From positions 1 to 64,000 of the forward strand of contig JANQPP010000026.1 of the NCBI GenBank assembly GCA_028289405.1: DNA of 64,000 bases, in the 5' to 3' direction. Shown here in pieces: positions 8,824 to 18,611 of this stretch. The stretch's first letter is position 1. Every line of letters starts with the position of its first letter. This DNA comes from Pirellulales bacterium. GTDB lineage: Bacteria > Planctomycetota > Planctomycetia > Pirellulales > JANQPP01. Position numbers and translations under genes: made by a program. The notes beneath the pieces were generated by a model. That model saw nothing but the letters and a program-made list of their open reading frames with translations. It ran no database searches and had not been told where the DNA came from.

Positions 8824-9486
8824 TCAACCGTCGACTTTGAATTTACCCGCCTCTTCCAAGTAGGCGATCACGCGGTCGGCCAGTTGTTCCGGCGATTCTT
8901 CCGCCGCATTGAGCACCAATTCCGGGTTCTCGGGAGCCTCGTAGGGGTCGTCGATACCGGTAAATCCTTTGATCTCGCCGGCGCGGGCCTTTTTATACAA
9001 GCCCTTGGGATCTCGTGATTCGCAAACTTCCAGCGGCGCGTCCACGAACACCTCGATAAAATCGCCGTCGGTCATCAGTGCTCTCACGGCGTCCCGGTCT
9101 CGGCGATAGGGGCTGATGAAGGCGGTCAGGGTGATCAAACCGGCGGAACTGAAGAGCTCTGCCACGGCCCCGATACGGCGGATGTTTTCTTCGCGGTCCT
9201 CGGCGGAAAATCCCAGCCCAAACCGCTTCGCGAAATCCTCGCTGTGCCGCTCTTTCAGCATGTTGGGGCCGGCATTCAATCCGTGCCGCACGTTGTCACC
9301 ATCCAGCACGAAGGAAGGCGCGCCACGTTGGTGGAGTTTATGGTCCACCACGTTCGCGACAGTGCTCTTGCCGCAGGCGCTTAGGCCCGTGAACCAAATG
9401 ACGCAGCCGCGATGTCCCAAGAGTTTCTCCCGCTCTTGCCGCGAGACAGTATGGTCGTGCCACGTCACATGTGTTTCTTGACTCAT
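8824..9486 (-). CDS. cysC: Adenylylsulfate kinase
   Basis: 220 residues from the ATG of [10 protein letters not shown]; the frame continues upstream without a convincing start. It would phosphorylate adenylyl sulfate with ATP to give PAPS, the sulfate donor for sulfation or for assimilation. The P-loop is GLSACGKST (34-42), where GLSGxGK(S/T)T is more usual. Other family marks are [11 protein letters not shown], the [10 protein letters not shown] stretch, and the lid region [19 protein letters not shown]. Length matches stand-alone CysC. No sulfate adenylyltransferase gene is adjacent. The next gene upstream on the same strand is 175 bases away. Confidence 0.93.
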   Translation of the reverse strand: MSQETHVTWHDHTVSRQEREKLLGHRGCVIWFTGLSACGKSTVANVVDHKLHQRGAPSFVLDGDNVRHGLNAGPNMLKERHSEDFAKRFGLGFSAEDREENIRRIGAVAELFSSAGLITLTAFISPYRRDRDAVRALMTDGDFIEVFVDAPLEVCESRDPKGLYKKARAGEIKGFTGIDDPYEAPENPELVLNAAEESPEQLADRVIAYLEEAGKFKVDG

Positions 9487-9661
9487 TTTTGATCCGATTT
9501 GAGGTAAAAAGACAGAGAATCCGAAATATGGCGAGACATGGATGGGGACAATGATCCCCGCCGGCTTACCAGGCAGCATGGTAACGTACGCGGGATGCGG
9601 GGAAAAGTGTGAGGCGGGAACGGTATCAGTGGGTTGGTAAGAGAAGAGACCGCTTCGCCGG

Positions 9662-10756
9662 TCAGTCGGCGATTCCCGCCAGTTCACACAAATGGGCTTT
9701 GGCGATTGGCTGCGGGCAGCTCCACACCAAGAAGAATAGTGCTTCCCGGCACCAGCGGCTAACGGGATGTTCGATAAGGTAGCCGGTCCCCTTGGCCGCC
9801 GTGAGCGCCGCCTGGGTGGCACGCATCACCAGGCTATTGGCCCGACCGCGAAGTTCTGCGGGCGTACAGACGGTTTGCCCCCGAGCCAAGGCGAGCAAAT
9901 CCGCTTCGGCGTCATCGAGCGTGCCTCGAAACCCCTCGAATACCTCGGCTAGATCATCTCGGCGCTGGCGCTCTTCCTCTAAATAGTCCACGGCGGCACG
10001 GGCCAGACCGAGCGCGAGCGTGGACGTTTGTAATCCACCCGTTCCCGCTCCCCTTCCTCGCGACATCACATCTTCCACGGGACCGGCCAGCATCTCCTGG
10101 CTGCCGATGGCCACGTCATGAAAATGCACTGCGCCGGTGAAGCTGGAGGATAATCCCAGCAGCTTGGCAGGGGGAGCAACCTCGACGCCGTCGCGCGCTG
10201 TCGGCACCGCACATAGGACTTGTCGGCCATCCTCGAGCGTGGCACCGGTCACGATCAGATCCGCGAAAGCGGCACCGGTGACCCAGGGACTGAAGCCCCG
10301 CAGCTTCCACTCGCCGCCCGACTCCTCGGCTTTCAAGACCGGTTCCGCCAGATGCCGCCGGCTGGTGGTGAGATGGGAAATCCCCACCGTGGCGAATACC
10401 TCGCCGCGCGTCAGCTTCGGCAGCCATTCCCGTTTCAATGGTTCGTTGTCGGAACCCGCGATCCGTTCACAGGCGCCGGTCCGTTGCGTGATGATGAAGG
10501 TGGTCGTGAGGCAGGCGGCGCTCAAACGCAAGTAGCCGCGAATAATGTCGGGATAACTCCAAGCTTCGCCACCCCATTCCGTCGGCATGAACCAGGCGAA
10601 AACGCCAGATTTGCCGCAGGCGTCCAACTGATCAGCGGGCCAGATGCCCTCCAAGTCGGTCGGCCCGGCGCGTTCCAGCAGGAAGTCACACAAACCTTCG
10701 AGCGCGGGGCTATCCGGCGTATGAATCGGCTCGGCTGGAGCTTCAAAACGTGTCAT
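9662..10756 (-). CDS. Acyl-CoA dehydrogenase-like flavoprotein
   Basis: 364 residues, near the usual 380. The N-terminal helical domain contains [15 protein letters not shown], as in acyl-CoA dehydrogenases. The middle beta domain includes [19 protein letters not shown] and a [18 protein letters not shown] strand. The C-terminal helical bundle runs from about 230 to the end ([12 protein letters not shown], and later [19 protein letters not shown]). The family oxidises acyl thioesters with FAD; relatives include monooxygenases of the same fold, so the reaction is not certain. I cannot place the catalytic glutamate with confidence. Confidence 0.75.
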   Translation of the reverse strand: MTRFEAPAEPIHTPDSPALEGLCDFLLERAGPTDLEGIWPADQLDACGKSGVFAWFMPTEWGGEAWSYPDIIRGYLRLSAACLTTTFIITQRTGACERIAGSDNEPLKREWLPKLTRGEVFATVGISHLTTSRRHLAEPVLKAEESGGEWKLRGFSPWVTGAAFADLIVTGATLEDGRQVLCAVPTARDGVEVAPPAKLLGLSSSFTGAVHFHDVAIGSQEMLAGPVEDVMSRGRGAGTGGLQTSTLALGLARAAVDYLEEERQRRDDLAEVFEGFRGTLDDAEADLLALARGQTVCTPAELRGRANSLVMRATQAALTAAKGTGYLIEHPVSRWCREALFFLVWSCPQPIAKAHLCELAGIAD

Positions 10757-10967
10757 TTATTTCGACCTTCAGGCTGCCATGGATCGTCCGTGCCCGGAGA
10801 CCACTTTGCGTTCGGAAGAATCCCAGCCTAGTCCGCGAGACTTGATAAAAGCCAGCAAACCGGGATGATACTTCGAAGCTTGGCCCGATGGAAAAGCGGG
10901 AAATACCGAGATTCAAATTAACGCAAGCGCCCAGTGGGCACAAACGCCGGCCACGTAGTGACGAATC

Positions 10968-11939
10968 ATGCTGCTTGATCTGCTTCTTGTCTGCGTCGGT
11001 TTGGCTCTGCTGCTGGGGGGAGGCGATCTCCTAGTCCGTGGCGCTTCGAACCTGGCGAGCCGCCTAGGTGTATCGCCGTTGGTCGTGGGGCTTACCGTGG
11101 TCGCCTTTGGCACGAGCGCTCCCGAATTGGCGGTGAACATGGCCGCCTCGATCAATGGCAACCCAGATATTTGCTTCGGCAATATCGTCGGCTCGAACAT
11201 GGCGAATATCGGATTGATCGCCGCGGTGACGGCCCTGGTGCGTCCCATTCCGGTGCAAACGGTCGTCGTCGCCCGCGAAATCCCCATGATGTTGCTGGCT
11301 ACATTGGCCGCGATCATCATGGCCAGCGACTTCGTCCTGCGTGGTGAGCCGAACCGCTTCGACCGGGCCGAAGGGCTCGTGCTGCTGCTGTTTTTCGCCA
11401 TCTTCATCTTTTACAACATTCATGACATCGTGCGCAAGCGAAACGCCGTTCCCGAGGATGGAGAGTTGCGTTTGCCCATGACCGCCGGGGGCTTGGCCCG
11501 CGATTCTGCCTTCTTGGTCGCGGGTCTCGCGGCACTCGTATTTGGAGGAAAAGTTACGGTCGATGCCTCGGTCAGTGTGGCCACGCGGCTTGAGCTTCCG
11601 GAGTCGCTGATCGGCTTGACTTTGGTGGCCGTGGGGACGAGCCTGCCGGAATTGGCGACATCCATGATCGCGGCCATGAAACGTCAATCGGATCTCGCCA
11701 TCGGCAATGTCGTCGGTTCGAACATCTTCAATCTGCTCTTCGTGATGGGCATCGTGGCCAGTTCTTCGGAAGTACCGGTACCGGACGGTGGGATGTGGGA
11801 CCTTGGCGTTTCGGCGGTTCTCAGTATGATTTTATTGACCTTCACGGTTACGCACAGTCGGCAAGTCCTGCGGGGTGAAGCAGGTTTTTTGCTGTTAGCA
11901 TACCTTGCCTATGTGGCCTGGAGATTCCAGTCCATTTGA
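10968..11939 (+). CDS. Calcium/sodium antiporter, CaCA (YrbG-type)
   Basis: 323 residues, mostly hydrophobic, about ten membrane segments. It shows the internal duplication typical of the family: the first alpha repeat has FGTSAPELAVN and later GSNMANIG, the second has VGTSLPELATS and GSNIFNL. These two acidic, Ser-rich motifs line the ion site and exchange Na+ (or H+) for Ca2+ across the inner membrane. A hydrophilic loop with FDRAEG and NAVPEDGE lies between the halves. The upstream ribosome site is weak. Confidence 0.92.
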   Translation: MLLDLLLVCVGLALLLGGGDLLVRGASNLASRLGVSPLVVGLTVVAFGTSAPELAVNMAASINGNPDICFGNIVGSNMANIGLIAAVTALVRPIPVQTVVVAREIPMMLLATLAAIIMASDFVLRGEPNRFDRAEGLVLLLFFAIFIFYNIHDIVRKRNAVPEDGELRLPMTAGGLARDSAFLVAGLAALVFGGKVTVDASVSVATRLELPESLIGLTLVAVGTSLPELATSMIAAMKRQSDLAIGNVVGSNIFNLLFVMGIVASSSEVPVPDGGMWDLGVSAVLSMILLTFTVTHSRQVLRGEAGFLLLAYLAYVAWRFQSI

Positions 11940-12048
11940 GACGTTCTTTTGTTACGCGGCCCCCATCGGGTGCCGATACTCAACTTACCGAAGGTCGCGG
12001 ACGCTGAAGTGGCCCGGTACATCGTGAAGTTTCAATGAGGGAAAACCG

Positions 12049-14256
12049 ATGACGCGAGTTCAAAGTCCCGCCCCAGGCGCTACCCCCGTGGAAACCTCCT
12101 TGGATTCCATCGAGCTTTCGCCCCAGTCGCTGTACGACAAGTGCGTGGCCATCTCGCGGAACTTGTGGTGGAGTTGGCATCCCGAGGTGGGGACCCTCTT
12201 CCGGGAATTGGACCCGGTACGCTGGCGGCAACTCGACCACAATCCGGTGGCACTTCTCCAAGAATTCACGCCAGAACGGCTCGAGATGCGGGCTGGCGAG
12301 CTCGTGCTTTATAGCCGCATCAATCAGGCTTATCGCCGGCTCAAGGAATACCTGAATCCGGGCCATACGTGGGGCACCACGAACTCCGGCGTGCTGGGTT
12401 TCAAGCCGGTCGCCTACTTTTCGGCGGAATTCGGCATCCACGAATCGGTCCCTATCTATTCGGGCGGCCTGGGGGTCCTCTCGGGAGATCATATCAAGAG
12501 TGCCAGCGGCCTGGGCGTTCCGCTCGTGGCGATCGGCCTGTTCTATGATCAGGGATACTTTCGGCAACATCTCAATGCCGAGGGGTATCAAAAGGAAGAA
12601 TACATCCAGACCGACGTAAAAAAATTGCCCATGGATCCCGCTTGCGGACCGGACGGCAAGCCGATCACGGTCAAAATCGAGACGCGTGCCGGAGATCTCC
12701 TGGCCAAGGTCTGGCTCATGCGTGTGGGGCGCGTGAAGCTGTATTTGCTCGATTGCGATGACGAACGGAACAAACCCGAGGACCGGGAATTAACCGCGCG
12801 CCTCTACGGCGGTGACCAGCGGACCCGCATTCGGCAAGAATTGGTGCTCGGCGTGGGCGGCGTTCGGGCGCTGAAAGCTCTGGGCATTTCGCCGGGCTGT
12901 TACCACCTGAACGAAGGCCACTGCGTCTTCGCGACCTTGGAAGTCATTCGCGAGCGGATGACCGAGGAAGGCATGTCCTTCGACGAAGCGCTGCGGGATG
13001 TCTCCCAGCATACGGTCTTTACCACGCACACCCCTGTCCCCGCCGGGCATGACCGCTTTGACGGAGGACTCATCGAGGAGCACTTGGGGCCGCTGCGGGA
13101 TTCCTTGGGCATCTCTTCGGAGCAGCTCATGGGGCTGGGCCGCGTCGATCCCCAAAACCACCATGAGTCCTTCTGCATGACCGTGCTGGGATTGAAACTT
13201 TCCCGGCGGGCCAATGCGGTCAGTTCGCTGCACGGCCATGTGACGCGGCGGATGTGGGCCAATTTGTGGCCCTGGCGGGTGGAGGAGGAAATCCCCATCG
13301 GCCATATCACCAACGGCGTACATATTCCCAGTTGGCTCGCCTGGCAGATGCAACAGCTCTACGACCGGAATTTCCCAGCGGATTGGGTGCTTCACATGGG
13401 TAAATCCGATGTCTGGCAACAGATTTACCAGGTCGATCCCGGAGAGTTGTGGGAAACTCACTACGCCTTGAAGAATCTGCTGATTTCTTTCGTTCGCCGC
13501 CGCGTAAGCCGGCAGTGTCTGCGACGCGAGGAGAGCGAAGAGGCCGTGGAGGCCGCGCGCAACATCCTCGATCCCCATGTGCTGACCATCGGTTTCGCCC
13601 GACGTTTCGCCACCTACAAACGGGCCGACCTGTTGACCCAGGATTTGGATCGTTTTTGTCAGCTACTTACCGACACGGAACGGCCCATTCAAGTCATCTT
13701 CGCGGGGAAAGCGCATCCGGCGGACGAGCCGGGCAAGGAATTGATCCGCAAGATCGCGAATCTCCGTCACAACCCCGCCTGCGGAGGTCGCGTGGTCTTC
13801 ATCGAGGATTACGACATCAACGTCTGCCGGCATTTGATTCATGGCGTGGATGTGTGGCTCAACAATCCGCGACGGCCCTTGGAGGCTTCCGGAACGAGCG
13901 GGCAAAAGGTCGTGCTCAACGGCGGCTTGAATTTGTCCGTGCTGGATGGCTGGTGGGCGGAAGCCTACGACGGTCAAAACGGCTTCGCCATCGGACGAGG
14001 CCAAAGCCATGTCTCCACGGAAATCCTCGACGACCGGGACCGGGAAGATCTCTACCGGACGCTGGAAGAGGAAGTCATCCCCCTCTACTACGACCGGGAT
14101 ATCGACGGTTTACCGCGCCATTGGATTCGTCGCATGATGAACTCCATCAGTTCCTTGGCCTGGCGGTTCAGTGCCCATCGCATGGTGATGGATTACAACA
14201 ATTTGGCGTACCTTTCGGCGGCGGGAGGCCACAGTTCGGACATGAGTTACCGTTAA
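12049..14256 (+). CDS. glgP: Alpha-glucan phosphorylase
   Basis: 735 residues with GAGGGA 8-13 bases before the ATG. The opening domain (LYDKCVAISRNLWWSWHPEV) is the DUF3417 region found in the short bacterial glucan phosphorylase branch (GT35). It would release glucose 1-phosphate from glycogen or maltodextrin by phosphorolysis. The pyridoxal-phosphate site is visible as EASGTSGQKVVLNGG with Lys620. YFSAEFGIHES and HLNEGHCVFA are further family segments. The shorter length than muscle-type enzymes is normal for this branch. It lies alone between an antiporter and an MFS gene. Confidence 0.95.
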   Translation: MTRVQSPAPGATPVETSLDSIELSPQSLYDKCVAISRNLWWSWHPEVGTLFRELDPVRWRQLDHNPVALLQEFTPERLEMRAGELVLYSRINQAYRRLKEYLNPGHTWGTTNSGVLGFKPVAYFSAEFGIHESVPIYSGGLGVLSGDHIKSASGLGVPLVAIGLFYDQGYFRQHLNAEGYQKEEYIQTDVKKLPMDPACGPDGKPITVKIETRAGDLLAKVWLMRVGRVKLYLLDCDDERNKPEDRELTARLYGGDQRTRIRQELVLGVGGVRALKALGISPGCYHLNEGHCVFATLEVIRERMTEEGMSFDEALRDVSQHTVFTTHTPVPAGHDRFDGGLIEEHLGPLRDSLGISSEQLMGLGRVDPQNHHESFCMTVLGLKLSRRANAVSSLHGHVTRRMWANLWPWRVEEEIPIGHITNGVHIPSWLAWQMQQLYDRNFPADWVLHMGKSDVWQQIYQVDPGELWETHYALKNLLISFVRRRVSRQCLRREESEEAVEAARNILDPHVLTIGFARRFATYKRADLLTQDLDRFCQLLTDTERPIQVIFAGKAHPADEPGKELIRKIANLRHNPACGGRVVFIEDYDINVCRHLIHGVDVWLNNPRRPLEASGTSGQKVVLNGGLNLSVLDGWWAEAYDGQNGFAIGRGQSHVSTEILDDRDREDLYRTLEEEVIPLYYDRDIDGLPRHWIRRMMNSISSLAWRFSAHRMVMDYNNLAYLSAAGGHSSDMSYR

Positions 14257-14377
14257 ACTTCGAGGCCGGAACCCCAGCGGAGCGCCTCAGTCACTTTTCC
14301 ACGAAAGTGTAATTTGGCTTCGTCTCCAACGGGCTCGGCTGTTTCGCGTCGCATGTCCGAGGCCCAGCTTCCTTGAG

Positions 14378-15724
14378 ATGTCCCGCATGCCGAAGCCCGG
14401 TTCCAAAGCTTCGCTACTGATCATCTTTCTCACGGTCTTCATCGACCTGCTGGGCTTTGGCATCGTACTGCCGTTACTGCCCATTTATGGCCAGCAGCTT
14501 GCCGCCGATTATTCGCCCGCCGCGCGGGGCTGGATTCTCGGCCTGCTGATGGCCAGCTTTTCGGCCATGCAGTTTTTGTTCTTGCCGGTCTGGGGGCGGC
14601 TCTCCGATTTTTGGGGGAGGCGTCCCGTGCTGCTCATCGGGTTGGCCGGATCCACGTTCTTCTATGCCGTGTTTGGTTTGGCCACGATGTGGCAAAGCCT
14701 GTTGGGGCTGTTTCTCGCCCGAATCGGCGCTGGGATTGCCGGTGCCACGATTTCCACGGCGCAGGCTTACATTGCTGATACCACTCCCCCAGGCGAGCGG
14801 GCCAAAGGCATGGCGTTGATTGGTGCCGCCTTCGCCCTCGGCTTCACGCTGGGGCCGGCGCTCGGGGGGGCGGCTCTGCTGCTGGGTAGCTCGGGTGCCC
14901 ATAGCCCCTGGCCTGGATTCTTGGCATCCGCCTTGTCGGGAGGAGCCTTCCTATTGGCTCTAGCGCGGCTACCGGAGTCCGCGCATCGGGACTCTTCCTC
15001 GGCCCAGCAGCGGATTTTTTCCTGGCAAGAGTTGCAAGCAGCGCTCGGCGTGCCGACAGTGGCTTCCTTGATTACCGCATCCTTTCTCACCGTTCTGGCC
15101 TTTGCTGGTTTCGAGTCAACGCTTTCCCTGCTGATACGGCGGATCGTGTTGCGGCAGGCGGAGCAGAACGTTTCCACCGGGTTCCTGGCCGGTCTGTTTG
15201 AAAGATTCCGTGAAGCTGGCATCACCGAATCGGGCCGCGTGGTGGAGATCATGGTGCTGGCCGTCTTTGTCTTTGTGGGCCTCACGCTGACACTGGCTCA
15301 GGGCTTTCTCGTCCGGCGGCTGGCGGACCGCTTGGCCGAGAAGACCATGGCCTTCATGGGTTGCTTGGGCTGTGCTCTTGGCTGTGGCGTGCTGGCCTGG
15401 TCCGCCCGGCAAGATTCCTTCGCGGCGATGCTCGCTGGAGTGGCGCTGCTGGTAGTGGGTTTCGCCTTCGTAAGCCCTTCGCTGCAATCCCTGATCTCAC
15501 TCCGCACTTCCGAACAACAGCAGGGGGGAGTCCTCGGCATTAATCAGAGCGCCGCGTCACTGGCACGCATCTTCGGCCCCTTGCTCGCCCAACGCCTCTT
15601 CGTGGGCGCGCCCGCCTGGACCTATCTGGCTGCCGCCGTGACCATGCTTCTGGGGCTCGGGCTCCTGCTGCGAATTCCGCGGACTTCGACGTCGTCCGAG
15701 ACGCAAGGACCGTCCCGCGCTTGA
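14378..15724 (+). CDS. MFS transporter, TetA-like drug/proton antiporter family
   Basis: 448 residues with about twelve membrane segments. Segment 1 (VFIDLLGFGIVLPLLPIY) and the loop 2-3 motif (WGRLSDFWGRRPVLLIG) match the TetA/Bcr-type exporters of the major facilitator superfamily. A long hydrophilic stretch in the middle (about 195-290) separates the two six-helix halves and is larger than usual, containing LFERFREAGI. The substrate is unknown; proton-driven export from the cytoplasm is the family norm. No regulator gene is adjacent. Confidence 0.9.
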   Translation: MSRMPKPGSKASLLIIFLTVFIDLLGFGIVLPLLPIYGQQLAADYSPAARGWILGLLMASFSAMQFLFLPVWGRLSDFWGRRPVLLIGLAGSTFFYAVFGLATMWQSLLGLFLARIGAGIAGATISTAQAYIADTTPPGERAKGMALIGAAFALGFTLGPALGGAALLLGSSGAHSPWPGFLASALSGGAFLLALARLPESAHRDSSSAQQRIFSWQELQAALGVPTVASLITASFLTVLAFAGFESTLSLLIRRIVLRQAEQNVSTGFLAGLFERFREAGITESGRVVEIMVLAVFVFVGLTLTLAQGFLVRRLADRLAEKTMAFMGCLGCALGCGVLAWSARQDSFAAMLAGVALLVVGFAFVSPSLQSLISLRTSEQQQGGVLGINQSAASLARIFGPLLAQRLFVGAPAWTYLAAAVTMLLGLGLLLRIPRTSTSSETQGPSRA

Positions 15725-15796
15725 ATCCTCCCCTTCGCCAGACGTAAACTGTGCGTAAATCTGCGGTTGAACGTCTGGTTCACTGAGGAGCGCGAT

Positions 15797-17119
15797 ATGC
15801 ATATGAACGCGGCCTGCCATCGTCGGGAGTTATTGCGGATCGGCGCGTTAAGCCTGCTTGGCCTGCCGGCGGCTCGCCAGGCTCACGCGGCGCGTTCGCA
15901 CTTCGAGCCCCGCGCGAAGCGCTGCCTGTTCATCCTGCTCCAAGGCGGGCCGAGCCATCTTGACCTGTGGGACCCGAAACCGGAGGCTCCCCAGGAAGTA
16001 CGCGGTCCCTTTTCCTCGATCGCCACGAACCTCCCCGGCCTGCGATTCGGGGAATTGCTTCCCGCCACGGCGCGCGTCGTTGAACATCTGGCGGTGATCC
16101 GGTCGATGGAACACCGTTTTACCAACCATATCGCGGGAACTTATATCACACTCACCGGTTCGGAAGATCAGCCGGACCGGGATCGCGAGGCGGCTGCGGA
16201 GGATTTTCCTGGCCCCGGGGCGGTCATGAACTATTTGCGGACGGAACCCTCCTCGATTCCCACGAGCGTTTCGTTACCGAATTGGCTGAGCATTCCGGGA
16301 CCCTCCAACCGCATGCCGGGGCAATACGGCGGATTCTTGGGCGGAGTGCGGGATCCTTTTCTGATCGCCGGCGATCCGCACCGCCAGGATTTTCGGCCTC
16401 TCTCCTTGCATTTGCCGGAGGAGGTTCCTTCCCATCGCATGGGACGCCGCTGGTCGCTGCTGCGGCAGTTCGACGCGGGAGCAGGGTGGATCGAACGAGA
16501 AAACCTGGCCACGCACGACCATTTGTGGGAAAGCGCGTACGAGCTGCTCTCCGATCCCCGCGTGCGAAAAGCGGTGGACTTGGAGGAAGAAAAGGAATCC
16601 GTGCGCGAGCGATACGGGATGACCCGCGTGGGCCAGTCGCTGCTGTTGGCCCGGCGGCTGCTCGAGGTCGGCGTGCGGTTCGTGGCTTACAACGCGTTCA
16701 ATCAAGAATGGGACACGCACGGCAATCTCGAAAAACGGTACCAACAAATCGTGCCTCCCTTGGACCAGGCCTACGCTGCGTTGATCGAAGACCTGGCCGA
16801 GCGATGCATGCTGGACGAGACGCTGGTGGTCAACACGGGTGAATTTGGCCGCACTCCGGTCGTGAACCAGCAGGCGGGCCGGGACCACTGGCCTAGCGCC
16901 TATTCCACCGTACTGGCTGGCGGAGGAGTTGCCGGAGGCGCCGTTTGGGGCGCCAGCGACCAGCGCGGCGCGTACGTGGCCCGGGACGGCGTGGCCCCCT
17001 CGGACGTGCTGGCCACGATGTGGCATTTGTTGGGCATCGACCCCGAAACCGAATTGCGGGACCGCCTCGACCGCCCCCAATTCCTATCGCGAGGCCGCGT
17101 GCTGCATGAATTGATCTAG
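15797..17119 (+). CDS. DUF1501 exported protein
   Basis: 440 residues from ATG 15797, which follows GAGGAG at a good distance; an ATG ten codons upstream lacks that. The N-terminus (CHRRELLRIGALSLLGLPA) resembles a twin-arginine signal. The DUF1501 signatures are LQGGPSHLDLWDPKP near the start and NTGEFGRTPVVN with AGRDHWPSAYS near the end, placing it in the alkaline-phosphatase/sulfatase superfamily. In planctomycetes DUF1501 genes are usually paired with DUF1549/DUF1553 (cytochrome-like) genes; none is next to this copy. The substrate is not known. Confidence 0.9.
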   Translation: MHMNAACHRRELLRIGALSLLGLPAARQAHAARSHFEPRAKRCLFILLQGGPSHLDLWDPKPEAPQEVRGPFSSIATNLPGLRFGELLPATARVVEHLAVIRSMEHRFTNHIAGTYITLTGSEDQPDRDREAAAEDFPGPGAVMNYLRTEPSSIPTSVSLPNWLSIPGPSNRMPGQYGGFLGGVRDPFLIAGDPHRQDFRPLSLHLPEEVPSHRMGRRWSLLRQFDAGAGWIERENLATHDHLWESAYELLSDPRVRKAVDLEEEKESVRERYGMTRVGQSLLLARRLLEVGVRFVAYNAFNQEWDTHGNLEKRYQQIVPPLDQAYAALIEDLAERCMLDETLVVNTGEFGRTPVVNQQAGRDHWPSAYSTVLAGGGVAGGAVWGASDQRGAYVARDGVAPSDVLATMWHLLGIDPETELRDRLDRPQFLSRGRVLHELI

Positions 17120-17277
17120 CGCGTGTCGCCCGGACGCGTTGTGCTCGTGTCGCTGGAATTCAAAAGTCCAAACAGCGATAATGCGGCTACATACTACGCC
17201 AACTGGCTACGGCAGTCGAATCCCGCCGAAACTCACTTTGACCCCATCCTGCCTTGAATCGGAAAAGAGAGATCTAC

Positions 17278-18531
17278 ATGCGCCAATTTGCTTTCCCCCT
17301 CGCGATGTTCTGTCTGCTCGGCCTTGCCGCTTCCGCTCCCGCCGAGAATTGGCCCCAATGGCGGGGACCCGACTTCAACGGCGTCGCGCCGAGTGGCGAT
17401 TACCCCATTGAATGGAGTGCGGACGAGAACGTGGCCTGGAAAGCCGCCTTGCCCGGCCGCAGCGGCTCGACTCCCGCTGTCTGGGAAGATTTTATCTTCG
17501 TGACTTGTCCCGGAGACGGCAAAAACCTGGTGCTCTGTTTCAACCGCCAAGGGCAAGAGTTATGGCGTACCGAAGTGGGCGGGGAGGTGGCCGGCAAGCA
17601 CCGCAAAGGAAGCGGCACGAATCCGTCCCCCACCACCGATGGCGAGCGGGTTTATGTCTATTTCAAGAGCGGCGACTTGGCCGCCTTGGACTTCCAGGGA
17701 AAAACGGTCTGGCACCACAATCTGCAAGAGATGTACGGTGAGGACACGCTGTGGTGGGATTTGGGCACTTCGCCCGTGTTGACGCCCGAAGCGGTCGTGG
17801 TGGCCTGCATGCAAAGCGGGCCCTCCTATCTGGCCGCGTTCGATAAGGAAACCGGTGACGTGCTGTGGAAAGTAGACCGCATGCTGCCCGCGCCGCGTGA
17901 GTCCGCGCAAAGCTATTCCACGCCCGTGGTGCACGATACCCCGCAAGGCCCGATCCTCGTGGTGCTGGGGGCCGACCATGTCACGGGCCATGACGCGGCC
18001 ACGGGCCATGAACTGTGGCGCGTGGGCGGGCTCAATCCTAACGGCGAGCAATTCTTCCGCTCCATCGCCTCGGCGGTCATTTGCCAGGATTTGGTGATCG
18101 CGCCGTACGCGCGTGGCGATTCGCTGACCGCCATCCGCTTGGGCGGATCGGGCGACGTCACCGATTCACATGTCGAATGGGAACGCCATGACTACTCCGC
18201 CGACGTGCCCACTCCCGCGGCTCTCGGCAGCCGCGTCTATATCTGCACGGATAAAGGCGAAGTTGCCTGCCTGGATGGACCGTCGGGCGACGTGGTATGG
18301 GCGGACCAGGTGGAAAGGTCCCGCACGGCGTTCAGTTCCTCACCGGTCGTGGCCGGAGGGAACATTTACATCACCCGTGAAGACGGCACGACGTTTGTCC
18401 TGGCCGGTGGCGATGAATTCCGCATGATCGGCAAAAACGCACTCGGCGAGGACACGTTGGCCACGCCGGTCTTTGTCGACGGCAAGATTCTGCTCCGCAC
18501 GTTCGAGCATCTCTACTGCATCGGCGAGTAA
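17278..18531 (+). CDS. Exported PQQ-like beta-propeller protein
   Basis: 417 residues from ATG 17278, giving a clean signal peptide (CLLGLAASAPAENWPQ). The mature protein begins with NWPQWRGPDFNGVAP, a phrase typical of planctomycete PQQ-propeller proteins. Repeats with closing Trp motifs (GQELWRTEVG, GKTVWHHNL, GDVLWKVD, GHELWRVGG, GDVVWADQ) build a seven- or eight-bladed propeller related to BamB. The calcium/PQQ ligands of true quinoprotein dehydrogenases are not evident, so a binding or scaffold role is at least as likely as catalysis. Confidence 0.85.
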   Translation: MRQFAFPLAMFCLLGLAASAPAENWPQWRGPDFNGVAPSGDYPIEWSADENVAWKAALPGRSGSTPAVWEDFIFVTCPGDGKNLVLCFNRQGQELWRTEVGGEVAGKHRKGSGTNPSPTTDGERVYVYFKSGDLAALDFQGKTVWHHNLQEMYGEDTLWWDLGTSPVLTPEAVVVACMQSGPSYLAAFDKETGDVLWKVDRMLPAPRESAQSYSTPVVHDTPQGPILVVLGADHVTGHDAATGHELWRVGGLNPNGEQFFRSIASAVICQDLVIAPYARGDSLTAIRLGGSGDVTDSHVEWERHDYSADVPTPAALGSRVYICTDKGEVACLDGPSGDVVWADQVERSRTAFSSSPVVAGGNIYITREDGTTFVLAGGDEFRMIGKNALGEDTLATPVFVDGKILLRTFEHLYCIGE

Positions 18532-18611
18532 AGCAGCGCTCGCCTGGCCGAAATCACTCCACGGCGCGCGAGGCAGCCGTCCTCACGAGCCGCGGAATGA
18601 TGTAGTAGAGA

